Shown: positions 1 to 6,983, numbered from the stretch's first letter. The stretch is DNA of 6,983 nt from JBBCJT01 sp037190665 (GCA_037190665.1 JBBCJT010000092.1:1-6983), one strand, 5' to 3'. Notes: a model not told the origin generated them from the letters alone. Translations and numbers: made by a program.

Positions 1-1584
<1,584 letters not shown>

Positions 1585-1585
<1 letters not shown>

Positions 1586-1857
1586 TGACCACCCCGCTGC
1601 GCGAGACGACGACACCGCCCGAGGACGCGCTGCTGCGCGCCATCTGGTTCGGCCTGCGGGGCGACTGGGCGGCCGCGCATGAGATCGTGCAGGCCGATGA
1701 CGGCGCGGATGCGGCGTGGATCCATGCGTGGCTGCACCGGATCGAGGGCGACCTCGGCAATGCCGGCTACTGGTACCGCCGCGCCGGCAAGCCTGTCGCG
1801 CGGGAGAGCACGGATGCCGAAGGCGAGGCCATCGCGCGGGCACTGGCCGCGCGCTGA
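1585..1857 (+). CDS. conserved small hypothetical protein coupled to gyrB
   Basis: A 90-aa soluble protein of unknown function. It has no signal peptide or membrane segment. The core (residues about 17-69) is rich in Trp and His, with the pattern AWIHAWLHRIEGDLGNAGYW followed by YRRAG. The alternating small/aromatic helices, especially the GNAxYWYRRAG end, look like a single TPR/SEL1-like helical hairpin. I recall similar short proteins as uncharacterised conserved proteins in alpha- and betaproteobacteria, but I cannot confirm this here. The ATG at 1585 shares bases with the gyrB TGA (TGATG), which implies translational coupling. A GTG one codon earlier (1582) is possible but less likely. 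No separate Shine-Dalgarno sequence stands out, consistent with reinitiation after gyrB. The hydroxy-acid oxidase gene begins 24 bases downstream. The coding call is strong because codon use matches its neighbours and the frame is closed exactly at both ends. Confidence 0.8.
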
Positions 1858-1881
1858 TGTCGGACGGCGGCCCCGTCGCCG

Positions 1882-2982
1882 ATGGCTGATCCGTTCCGCA
1901 TTCCCGCCGATGTCGTCTGCCTCGCCGACTATGAATCGCACGCCCGGGCGCGGCTGACGGATGCGGCGTGGGCCTATATCGCGGGCGGCGCGGCGGATGA
2001 GCTGACGCTCCGGTGCAACCGGACGGCCTATGACGATATCCGGCTGAAGGGGCGCGTGCTGACGCGCTTCGAGAGCGGCGGGGGTACGCGGCTCGATCTG
2101 TTCGGCGACGGCTACGATCATCCGATCCTGCTCGCGCCCGTGGCGCATCACGGCCTCGCCTGCCCGGCGGCGGAGATCGCGACCGCGGTCGGTGCGGGCG
2201 GCGCGCGGGCGGGCTTCGTCGTCAGCACGCTCTCGGACACGCCGCTGGAGGAGATCGCCGCGGCCGCGCGATCGCCGTTCTGGTTCCAGCTCTACATCCA
2301 GCACGACAGGGCTTTCACGCACGCGCTCGTCTCGCGCGCGGAACAGGCCGGCGCGCGGGCGATCGTGGTGACTGTGGATGCGCCGGTCAGCGGCGTGCGC
2401 AACCGCGAACAGCGCGCCGGCCTGCCGCCTCGCGAGGCGGTGCATCTTCGCGGCCTCGCGCCCGGCCCCGTCGCGCAGGGCGGGCTCGGGGAGAGCCTGC
2501 TGTTCGGCGGCTTCCTCGCAGGCGCGCCGTGCTGGGAGGATTTCGCCGCACTGCGCGCCGCCACGCGGCTGCCGCTGCTCGTCAAGGGCATCATGGCGCC
2601 GGAGGACGCGGACCGCGCCATCCGCGAGGGAGCGGACGGCATCATCGTGTCGAACCACGGCGGCCGCGTGCTCGACACGCTGCCCGCGACGATCGAGGCG
2701 CTGCCTGTCATCGCCGCGTCCGTGGCGGGGCGGGTCCCGCTGCTCGTCGATGGCGGCATCCGGCGGGGGACGGATGTGCTGAAGGCGCTCGCCCTCGGCG
2801 CGACGGCGGTGCTGATCGGCCGCCCCTACATCTTCGCGCTCGCGGTCGCGGGTCCGGCGGGCGTGGCCCACGCCGTGCAGCTTCTGCGCGGCGAGTTCGA
2901 GATCGCGATGGCACTCACGGGCTGCCGCAGCCTCGGCGATATCGGACCGCATGTGTTGTGGCAGCCAGTGGGCGGGGGCTGA
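1882..2982 (+). CDS. FMN-dependent alpha-hydroxy-acid oxidase/dehydrogenase
   Basis: Flavoenzyme of the glycolate oxidase/lactate oxidase/flavocytochrome b2 family (TIM barrel, FMN_dh), oxidising an L-2-hydroxy acid to the 2-oxo acid. The 366-aa length is normal. The catalytic and FMN residues of spinach glycolate oxidase, aligned by eye, are all present: Tyr32 (Y24), Tyr138 in FQLY (Y129), Asp166 (D157), Arg173 (R164), Lys235 (K230), His259 and Arg262 in SNHGGR (H254, R257), and Asp290/Arg294 in DGGIRRGTD (D285, R289). The constant offsets (+9, later +5) argue that the domain is intact. The PVAHHGLA motif (86-93) resembles the lactate oxidase branch. The position equivalent to glycolate oxidase Trp108 is Leu117, so the substrate is uncertain: lactate, glycolate, mandelate-like or longer hydroxy acids are all possible. 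There is no signal or membrane segment, so it is probably cytoplasmic. The ATG at 1882 is the only start before an in-frame stop at 1855; the upstream Shine-Dalgarno is weak. Confidence 0.95.
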   Translation: MADPFRIPADVVCLADYESHARARLTDAAWAYIAGGAADELTLRCNRTAYDDIRLKGRVLTRFESGGGTRLDLFGDGYDHPILLAPVAHHGLACPAAEIATAVGAGGARAGFVVSTLSDTPLEEIAAAARSPFWFQLYIQHDRAFTHALVSRAEQAGARAIVVTVDAPVSGVRNREQRAGLPPREAVHLRGLAPGPVAQGGLGESLLFGGFLAGAPCWEDFAALRAATRLPLLVKGIMAPEDADRAIREGADGIIVSNHGGRVLDTLPATIEALPVIAASVAGRVPLLVDGGIRRGTDVLKALALGATAVLIGRPYIFALAVAGPAGVAHAVQLLRGEFEIAMALTGCRSLGDIGPHVLWQPVGGG

Positions 2983-3061
2983 TCCGAGTCATACCGGCCC
3001 GCCTTTTGGCCGATCCGCATTCGCTGATGAAAAGGGTAACGGCAAGGCTCAGCGGTATCCT

Positions 3062-3241
3062 GCGGACGGCATCACTCATCTACAGCGAGGCTGCGCCCCC
3101 TCACCCCAACCCTCTCCCCCGAAGCGGTGGAGAGGGGGGCTTGTTGCTGTCGAGGCAGCGAATACGAGCCTCAGCTTCCACACTCTTCCTCGAAGAGCGC
3201 GTTCTCCCTCTCCCGCTTGCGGGAGAGGGCCGGGGTGAGGG
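3062..3241. repeat. REP-doublet/MITE-like repeat, copy 1
   Basis: A unit bounded internally by inverted arms. The left arm, at 3098-3118, reads CCCTCACCCCAACCCTCTCC plus C. The right arm, at 3221-3241, is its reverse complement except for two central bases (19 of 21 by eye). Three hairpins are visible: 3110-3136 (8-bp stem, loop containing CGAAGCGG), 3144-3161 (TTGCTG / CAGCGA, 6 bp with one G-U pair), and 3206-3229 (perfect 11-bp stem CCCTCTCCCGC with a TT loop). Short CCCTCTCCC palindromes scattered through proteobacterial genomes are generally described as REP-type elements, and paired inverted REPs form doublets that can be moved by a RAYT transposase in trans. No transposase gene is in the window. 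Homology with copy 2 starts at about 3062, upstream of the left arm (30 of 38 bases match over 3062-3099). Confidence 0.75.
3206..3229. other. perfect 11-bp-stem hairpin (right arm of repeat copy 1)
   Basis: CCCTCTCCCGC, two T residues, then GCGGGAGAGGG: an uninterrupted 11-bp stem and the strongest inverted repeat in the window. It would form on either strand and could stop or stabilise transcripts from the convergent genes. The absence of a following T-run argues against a standard intrinsic terminator. Confidence 0.7.
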
Positions 3242-3348
3242 CCGTTATCGCCAGCGGGACGCTCCGTCTCCTACCACCCAACCTTTCGATTAAGCTGATG
3301 TCGAATCCCGATCCCGCACACAGCCCCCACGCCAACCCTGCGCGGATA

Positions 3349-3511
3349 GCAGACGGCGCCATTCATCGACCGTGAGGCTGTGCCCCTCTCTCCGAAGCGG
3401 TGCAGAGGGGTCTATTGCTGTCAGGGCAGCGAGCACGAACCCCAGCTTCCGCACTCTCCCTCGAAAAGCGCGCCTCCCTCTCCCGCCTGGGGGAGAGGGC
3501 CGGGGTGAGGG
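3349..3511. repeat. REP-doublet/MITE-like repeat, copy 2 (left arm eroded)
   Basis: Second, diverged copy of the unit at 3062-3241, in the same orientation, about 270-290 bases downstream. The outer half of the left arm (the CTCACCCCAAC block) is missing, leaving a shorter left hairpin at 3383-3410 (CCCCTCT / AGAGGGG) that keeps the loop motif CCGAAGCGGTG. The middle hairpin is retained at 3415-3432 (TTGCTG / CAGCGA) with a changed loop. The right hairpin, at 3476-3499, keeps a 9-bp stem CCCTCTCCC / GGGAGAGGG with loop GCCTGG, followed by the same CCGGGGTGAGGG end. The spacer between hairpins is also clearly homologous (CAGCTTCC.CACTC, TCGAA.AGCGCG). Its end lies 22 bases from the stop codon of the leftward PepSY gene, so it would sit in the 3' end of that transcript. 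Confidence 0.75.
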
Positions 3512-3533
3512 ATCGTGGACGCGGCTATCCCTA

Positions 3534-3797
3534 TCAGTCGTAGTCGACATCCAGGATGCGGCCGTCACGGGCGGAGACGTCGACATCCATCTCCCGCCCG
3601 TCGGCGTGCCATCCCTCGACCTCCCATTTCCCGTCGTCGCACTCCACCTCCTGCACCCGCACCATGCCGATGCCGCGGGCGATCTGGATCGCCTGCTCCG
3701 CCGTGACCCGGCCGGCGCGGCAGGATGCGTCGTCGGCCGCGGCGGGCAGCGAGGACAGCAAGGGAAGCAGCAGGACGCCGGCAAGGATGCGGATCAT
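3534..3797 (-). CDS. small secreted PepSY-domain protein
   Basis: An 87-aa protein. Residues 1-21 (MIRILAGVLLLPLLSSLPAAA) are a signal peptide with a leucine-rich core and an AAA-type cleavage site, so the mature protein of about 66 residues should be periplasmic. Residues about 31-87 match a single PepSY-type domain: a helix with the TAEQAIQIA pattern, then strands KWEVEGW, REMDVDVSARDGRILDVDYD. PepSY domains are associated with inhibiting or modulating partner proteins such as proteases and sensor kinases; the partner here is unknown. Cys26 and Cys53 could form a disulphide after export. The ATG at 3797 is chosen because it starts the signal peptide and has GGAG nine bases upstream (3807-3810); the frame extends further upstream to 4007 but that stretch looks non-coding. 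It lies 80 bases downstream of the DUF1028 gene on the same strand and may share its transcript. Confidence 0.85.
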   Translation of the reverse strand: MIRILAGVLLLPLLSSLPAAADDASCRAGRVTAEQAIQIARGIGMVRVQEVECDDGKWEVEGWHADGREMDVDVSARDGRILDVDYD

Positions 3798-3877
3798 GAG
3801 GGGGATCTCCGTCACATGGGTTCGCGTCCCCGGATGCCACGCACCCGGGACAGCATGATGTCCGGTTTGTGGCGGAC
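3798..3877 (-). other. 80-bp gap between DUF1028 and PepSY genes with imperfect inverted repeat
   Basis: Contains the PepSY ribosome-binding site (GGAG, 3807-3810 on the minus strand) and an imperfect inverted repeat at 3826-3851 (GTCCCGGG / CCGGGGAC on the minus strand, one internal mismatch, about 10-base loop). With no T-run after it, this is at best a weak attenuator or transcript-stabilising hairpin, so read-through from the DUF1028 gene into the PepSY gene is plausible. Confidence 0.35.
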
Positions 3878-4597
3878 TCAGCGCCGGAAGCGCAGATCCG
3901 ATCCGGCTGCCGCCCACCCCGCCTCGATCGCGTCCAGATCGGTGAAGCCGGACGGGTTCGCCTTCGACGGCGCGCGGTCCAGCCGCGGCTCCGCCATCGT
4001 CCGCCACATCCCCAGCAGCCGCCGCAGCTCGATCAGCGGATCGGGATGGTCATCGACACGCAGGTTGATGTCGGGGAAATCCTCGGTGCTCACCAGCACC
4101 AGCGCGGCGGATTGCCGGCCGCGACGGTCCCCGCCCGCCGCCTGCCCGGCATCCAGCGCCGCCAGCATCCGTTCCGGCAGCTTCAGCCCGGCATTGTCCC
4201 GCCATGCGGAAGAGGTCGCGGGCACCACGCGTCCGTTGGCGAGCATGTTGCCCGCGAAGGATACGTCCGGCGCGGTCTCGTCGCCGGCCCAGTCCACGCA
4301 GTTGCGTCCGGTCCAGGCCGCGCTGCGTCCCTTCGCGTCCACCGCGTGGACCTGCCGCATGCCGCGGCCTTCATCGCCCGCGAGCGCGCCTTCGATCGCC
4401 GCCGCGGGGGCAAGGCCGCGCGCCATCGCATCGAGGATCGCGGGCCCCAGATAACGGTTGCTTATGGACTGGGTGGAGACCGCCCCCACGCCGGCGCGGA
4501 CAAACGGGCAGGTCGCGCCGACCGCGAGGTTGCAGGTGGTGACCGCGACGGCGAAGGCGCCGGTCTGCGGATCGCGGGCGACGATGGACCAGGTCAT
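3878..4597 (-). CDS. DUF1028 family protein (putative Ntn-hydrolase fold)
   Basis: A 239-aa cytoplasmic protein (no signal or membrane segment) matching the DUF1028 family over its full length. Hallmarks: N-terminus MTWSIVARDPQTGAFAVAVT, GVGAVSTQS (36-44), LDAGQAAGGDRRGRQSAALV (148-167), and INLRVDDHPDPLIELRRL (177-194). The activity of this family is not established. I recall it being grouped structurally with N-terminal-nucleophile hydrolases, and here Thr2 would become the N-terminal residue after Met removal, compatible with an amidohydrolase-type activity; that is inference. The ATG at 4597 is preferred because it gives the family's conserved N-terminus and has GGAGAG nine bases upstream (4607-4612). 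A GTG at 4621 is in frame, but its GAGGAG is too close to it. The gene is divergent from a sugar-type ABC importer, so substrate processing linked to that importer is a reasonable guess. It precedes the PepSY gene. Confidence 0.94.
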   Translation of the reverse strand: MTWSIVARDPQTGAFAVAVTTCNLAVGATCPFVRAGVGAVSTQSISNRYLGPAILDAMARGLAPAAAIEGALAGDEGRGMRQVHAVDAKGRSAAWTGRNCVDWAGDETAPDVSFAGNMLANGRVVPATSSAWRDNAGLKLPERMLAALDAGQAAGGDRRGRQSAALVLVSTEDFPDINLRVDDHPDPLIELRRLLGMWRTMAEPRLDRAPSKANPSGFTDLDAIEAGWAAAGSDLRFRR

Positions 4598-4776
4598 GCG
4601 ACGGCACTCTCCACGACACACTCTCCTCGGCAGGCGCTGCCATCGCGCCCCACCCCCCGCGCCCGGTCAAGGCCCCGCCGATCACGTTCCGGCCGCGGGC
4701 TCGAATAGAGGCTGGCGCGCCCCGGCGACGGCTGCGATGGTGCGGCCAACGGCTGGACCGGGAGGAAACTGGGAAC
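4598..4776. promoter_or_regulatory. divergent promoter region between DUF1028 and ABC importer genes
   Basis: This 179-bp gap must hold the starts of both the leftward DUF1028 transcript and the rightward importer operon. On the minus strand TTGACC (4665-4670) resembles a -35 box, but the expected -10 position is GC-rich (CGCGAT) and not convincing. On the plus strand an A/T-richer patch near 4701-4710 (TCGAATAGAG) is the only -10-like spot, without a good -35. A short palindrome GGCAG-GCG-CTGCC (4629-4641) lies just upstream of the DUF1028 gene and could be an operator. The promoter role rests on gene arrangement, not on strong motifs. Confidence 0.5.
4761..4766 (+). promoter_or_regulatory. 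ribosome-binding site of the ABC ATPase gene
   Basis: GGAGGA, ten bases before the GTG at 4777. It supports the GTG as the true start, since no ATG in this frame gives a complete ABC N-terminus. Confidence 0.7.
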
Positions 4777-5829
4777 GTGGCGCGGGTCAGCATCCGCGAG
4801 GTGCGGAAATCCTTTGGGCAGACCGCGATCCTGCACGGCGTGAGCGTGGAGATCGCCGACGGGGCATTCGTCGTCCTGGTCGGGCCGTCGGGCTGCGGCA
4901 AGTCCACCCTGCTGCGGATGATCGCGGGACTGGAGAACATCACCGGCGGCGAGATCGCCATCGGCGACAAGGTCGTCAACAACGTGCCGCCGAAGAACCG
5001 GGACATCGCCATGGTGTTCCAGAACTACGCGCTCTACCCGCACATGACCGTGTTCGAGAACATGGCCTTCAGCCTGACGCTGGCGAAGGCCCCGAAGGCG
5101 GTGATGGAGCAGGAGGTGGGCCGCGCGGCGCGGATCCTCGGGCTGGAGACGCTGCTGCAGCGCTATCCGCGGCAGCTCTCGGGCGGGCAGCGCCAGCGCG
5201 TGGCCATGGGCCGCGCCATCGTGCGCAACCCGCAGGTGTTCCTGTTCGACGAACCGCTCTCGAACCTCGACGCCAAGCTGCGCGTGCAGATGCGCACCGA
5301 GATCCGGGAGCTGCACCAGCGCCTCAAGGTCACCACCGTCTATGTCACGCACGACCAGATCGAGGCGATGACGAGGGCGGATCTGATCGTGGTGATGAAC
5401 GGCGGGCGCATCGAGCAGAGCGGCGCGCCGCTCGAGCTGTACGACCGGCCCGCGAACCTGTTCGTCGCCGGCTTCATCGGCAGCCCGTCGATGAACCTGA
5501 TCCGCGGCGCCATCGCCGGCGGCAGCTTCCGCAGCGCGAACGGGGATGTCTGGCCGCTGGATGCCAACGGCACCGCCCCGCCCGACGGGCCCGCGGTCTA
5601 TGGCATCCGGCCCGAGCACCTCACGATCGACCCCGGGGGCATCCAGGCGACGGTGCAGGTGATTGAACCGACCGGGTCGGAGACGCAGGTGATGATGCGG
5701 GTGGGCGACAGCCCGCTCGTCGGCGCATTCCGCGAACGCATCGCCGCCAGACCCGGCGACACGCTGCCCATCCGGCCGATGCCCGGCCTCGTGCATCTGT
5801 TCGAGGAGGGATCGGGCCGGCGGATCTGA
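4777..5829 (+). CDS. carbohydrate-type ABC importer ATPase (UgpC/MalK-like)
   Basis: ATP-hydrolysing subunit of a CUT1-type importer, acting as a dimer on the cytoplasmic face. The 350-aa length fits the UgpC/MalK/MsmX group. Motifs in order: Walker A GPSGCGKST (36-44), Q-loop Gln82 in VFQNYALYPHMTVFEN, signature LSGGQ (134-138), Walker B VFLFDE (154-159), D-loop SNLD (162-165), switch His192 in VTHDQIEAM. The C-terminal regulatory TOBE-like part (about 235-345) includes GIRPEH (276-281). All catalytic residues are present. The usual MTLADRI/MTMADRI after the H-loop reads MTRADLI (198-204), a minor departure. Such ATPases serve sugars, glycerol-3-phosphate, polyols or related solutes, and sequence alone does not settle the substrate. 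The start is GTG with GGAGGA upstream. The gene leads the operon and is followed after 55 bases by the solute-binding protein; leading with the ATPase is less common than leading with the binding protein. A hairpin spans the stop codon. Confidence 0.97.
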   Translation: MARVSIREVRKSFGQTAILHGVSVEIADGAFVVLVGPSGCGKSTLLRMIAGLENITGGEIAIGDKVVNNVPPKNRDIAMVFQNYALYPHMTVFENMAFSLTLAKAPKAVMEQEVGRAARILGLETLLQRYPRQLSGGQRQRVAMGRAIVRNPQVFLFDEPLSNLDAKLRVQMRTEIRELHQRLKVTTVYVTHDQIEAMTRADLIVVMNGGRIEQSGAPLELYDRPANLFVAGFIGSPSMNLIRGAIAGGSFRSANGDVWPLDANGTAPPDGPAVYGIRPEHLTIDPGGIQATVQVIEPTGSETQVMMRVGDSPLVGAFRERIAARPGDTLPIRPMPGLVHLFEEGSGRRI

Positions 5830-5838
5830 AGCGCCGGC
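5816..5838 (+). other. hairpin spanning the ATPase stop codon
   Basis: GCCGGCG (5816-5822) and CGCCGGC (5832-5838) form a perfect 7-bp GC stem with a 9-base loop that contains the TGA stop at 5827-5829. No T-run follows, so it is unlikely to terminate. Intercistronic hairpins of this kind can protect upstream mRNA or tune the ratio of ATPase to binding protein. Confidence 0.5.
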
Positions 5839-5868
5839 AGGACAGGATCGGACGACAACGTCAGGACA

Positions 5869-5875
5869 GGGGAGA
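5869..5875 (+). promoter_or_regulatory. strong ribosome-binding site of the solute-binding protein gene
   Basis: GGGGAGA, nine bases before the ATG at 5885. It is purine-rich and fits the high expression usual for binding proteins. It lies at the end of the second of two CAGGACAGG direct repeats (5838-5846 and 5862-5870). Confidence 0.7.
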
Positions 5876-5884
5876 GAAACACCG

Positions 5885-6983
5885 ATGGCCTTCATCATCA
5901 CACGCCGCAGCCTGCTCGCGGCCTCGACCGCCGGCATGGCGGCGACCGCGATCGGCGACGCGGGAGCACAGATCACGGCGCGCGAGGCGACGCCGCCGAA
6001 CCTGCCGATCGAGAGCGGGGCGAGCCTCAGCATGCTGCGCCCGGTGCGCTTCGTCCCGGCCGACGAGGAGGTGTGGCGCGCCAACTGCGCGCGCTTCACC
6101 CAGAAGACGGGCGTGGCCGTCAAGGTGGATTTCGTCGGCTGGGAGGATATCAGCCAGCAGACGGCGGTGACCGCGAACACCGGCGCCGGCCCCGACCTGA
6201 TCGTCGGCTTCGACGAGGCGCCGCATATCTACGTCGACAAGCTCGTCGAGCTCACCGACGTCGCCGAGTATCTCGACAAGCGCTACGGGCCGTGGCTCGC
6301 GATGGCGAAGCGCTACGGCCAGTCGAGCAAGGGCACGAACTGGATCGGCCTGCCCTTCGGCTCCACCGGCGGCCCGCTGGTGTGGCGCAAGTCCGCGCTG
6401 CAGCAGGTCGGCTACGACGCGCCGCCCGACGATCTCGGCAAGTTCCTCGACCTGGCGAAGAAGCTGAAGGCCGCCGGCAAGCCGATGGGCTTCGCGCTCG
6501 GCAACGCGGTCGGCGACGGCAACGGCTTCGCGAGCTGGATGGTCTGGGCGCACGGCGCGTGGCTCGTCAACGAGGACGGCAGCGTCGGCATCAACACGCC
6601 GCAGGCCATCGAGGCGATGACCTACCTGCGCGACCTGTACCCGAGCTTTATCCCGGGCACCACGGCGTGGAACGACGTCTCCAACAACCGCGCCTACACG
6701 TCGCAGGAGCTGTGGCTCACGCAGAACGGCGTCTCGCTCTACTTCTCGCTGAAGAACAGCGACGACGCGGCGATCCGCGCGATCGCCGACGACACGTACA
6801 TAACGCTGCTGCCGAAGGGCAAGGCGAACTCCACGCCGAACGCCGGCCTGACCATGAACGCCATGGTGTTCAAGCACAGCCGGTACCCGAACGCGGCGAA
6901 GGCGCTGCTCACCTTCCTGTTCGAGTCCGAGCAGTACGATCCGTGGCTGCAGGCCTGCGTCGGCTACTGGTCGCAGCCGCTCG
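5885..6983 (+). CDS. ABC importer solute-binding protein, family 1, Tat signal (3' end cut by window edge)
   Basis: Periplasmic binding protein that delivers solute to the importer whose ATPase is encoded just upstream. The frame stays open to the window end: 366 residues are visible, and families of this kind usually run to about 420-450, so some 60-80 are missing. The N-terminus carries a twin-arginine signal, TRRSLLA with Arg7-Arg8, a hydrophobic alanine-rich stretch, and an AGA cleavage site after residue 28. The mature part has the family-1 (SBP_bac_1, MalE/UgpB-like) layout: a first-lobe strand around VKVDFVGWEDI, then TGAGPDLIVGFDEAPHIYVD, the hinge-like IGLPFGSTGGPLVWRKSAL, a helix AAKALLTFLFESEQYD, and many surface Trp/Tyr residues that could stack on sugars. 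The solute cannot be named from sequence. No competing start is needed: the ATG has a strong ribosome-binding site. Two permease genes would be expected to follow. Confidence 0.95.
   Translation, partial: MAFIITRRSLLAASTAGMAATAIGDAGAQITAREATPPNLPIESGASLSMLRPVRFVPADEEVWRANCARFTQKTGVAVKVDFVGWEDISQQTAVTANTGAGPDLIVGFDEAPHIYVDKLVELTDVAEYLDKRYGPWLAMAKRYGQSSKGTNWIGLPFGSTGGPLVWRKSALQQVGYDAPPDDLGKFLDLAKKLKAAGKPMGFALGNAVGDGNGFASWMVWAHGAWLVNEDGSVGINTPQAIEAMTYLRDLYPSFIPGTTAWNDVSNNRAYTSQELWLTQNGVSLYFSLKNSDDAAIRAIADDTYITLLPKGKANSTPNAGLTMNAMVFKHSRYPNAAKALLTFLFESEQYDPWLQACVGYWSQPL

Larger units (their letters stand above)
2983..3533. other. 551-bp non-coding region between convergent genes
   Basis: No credible gene lies here: open frames on both strands are shadows with no recognisable protein features, and codon use does not resemble the neighbouring genes. 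The region separates the rightward hydroxy-acid oxidase gene from the leftward PepSY gene, so transcripts from both sides converge on it. It contains two diverged copies of a hairpin-rich repeat (3062-3241 and 3349-3511). The hairpins could also serve as 3'-end stabilisers or bidirectional transcription barriers. No run of T residues follows any of them, so classic intrinsic terminators are not evident. The stretch 3242-3348 between the repeats shows nothing I can name. Confidence 0.8.

Noticed and set aside
1857..1889. ATG at 1857 overlapping the stop of the 90-aa gene, as a possible start for the hydroxy-acid oxidase
   Set aside because: It is in a different frame and meets a stop after ten codons; the oxidase frame opens only at 1882.
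2995..3012. CGGCC / GGCCG stem after the hydroxy-acid oxidase as an intrinsic terminator
   Set aside because: Only a 5-bp stem with no following T-run; too weak to call.
3062..3511. CRISPR array or small tandem-repeat array
   Set aside because: Only two units, long and diverged, with internal palindromes and unequal lengths; no regular short repeat-spacer pattern and no cas genes.
3372..4454. Plus-strand open frame of 360 codons across repeat copy 2, the PepSY gene and DUF1028
   Set aside because: It runs through the repeat and is antisense to two genes with clear family motifs; the product is Ser/Arg/Pro-rich with no features.
4598..4621. Upstream GTG start (4621) for the DUF1028 gene
   Set aside because: It would add eight residues before the family's conserved MTWSIVARD start, and the GAGGAG near it is too close to serve as its ribosome-binding site.
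4594..6180. Long minus-strand open frame opposite the importer genes
   Set aside because: It overlaps the clearly coding ABC ATPase and binding protein; its translation has no recognisable motifs.
5861..6877. Minus-strand open frame of 338 codons opposite the solute-binding gene
   Set aside because: The plus strand encodes an intact binding protein with signal peptide and ribosome-binding site; the minus frame is Arg/Val-rich shadow sequence.

Overview
The window is GC-rich chromosomal DNA from a proteobacterium. The GyrB sequence, the TPR-like small protein after gyrB and the family mix suggest an alphaproteobacterium, perhaps in the Acetobacteraceae/Rhodospirillales range; this placement is inferred from family resemblance and was not computed. 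There is no prophage, IS transposase, CRISPR, rRNA or tRNA. Seven protein-coding genes are supported, two of them cut by the window edges. One intergenic region carries a duplicated hairpin-rich repeat.

Layout. Positions 1-2982 form a rightward block: the C-terminal two thirds of gyrB, a 90-aa uncharacterised protein that overlaps the gyrB stop codon, then an FMN-dependent alpha-hydroxy-acid oxidase/dehydrogenase. Positions 2983-3533 are non-coding and lie between convergent genes. They hold two diverged copies of a roughly 165-180 bp unit built from inverted CCCTCTCCC hairpins (REP-doublet or MITE-like). Positions 3534-4597 form a leftward pair: a DUF1028 protein (upstream) and a small secreted PepSY-type protein (downstream). 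Positions 4598-4776 are a divergent promoter region. From 4777 rightward a carbohydrate-type ABC importer operon begins, with a UgpC/MalK-like ATPase followed by a family-1 solute-binding protein with a twin-arginine signal. The solute-binding gene runs off the right edge; membrane permease genes are expected just outside.

How the parts may work together. The importer genes form one transport module: the binding protein captures a solute in the periplasm and the ATPase drives uptake through permeases not seen here. The DUF1028 gene is transcribed divergently from the same intergenic region, so it may share regulation with the importer and may act on the imported compound; this is inference. 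The hydroxy-acid oxidase is probably an independent metabolic enzyme that shares a transcript with gyrB only through position.

I did not find a convincing new defence or mobile system. The least explained material is the duplicated three-hairpin repeat at 3062-3511, the conserved small protein coupled to gyrB, and the DUF1028/importer pairing.
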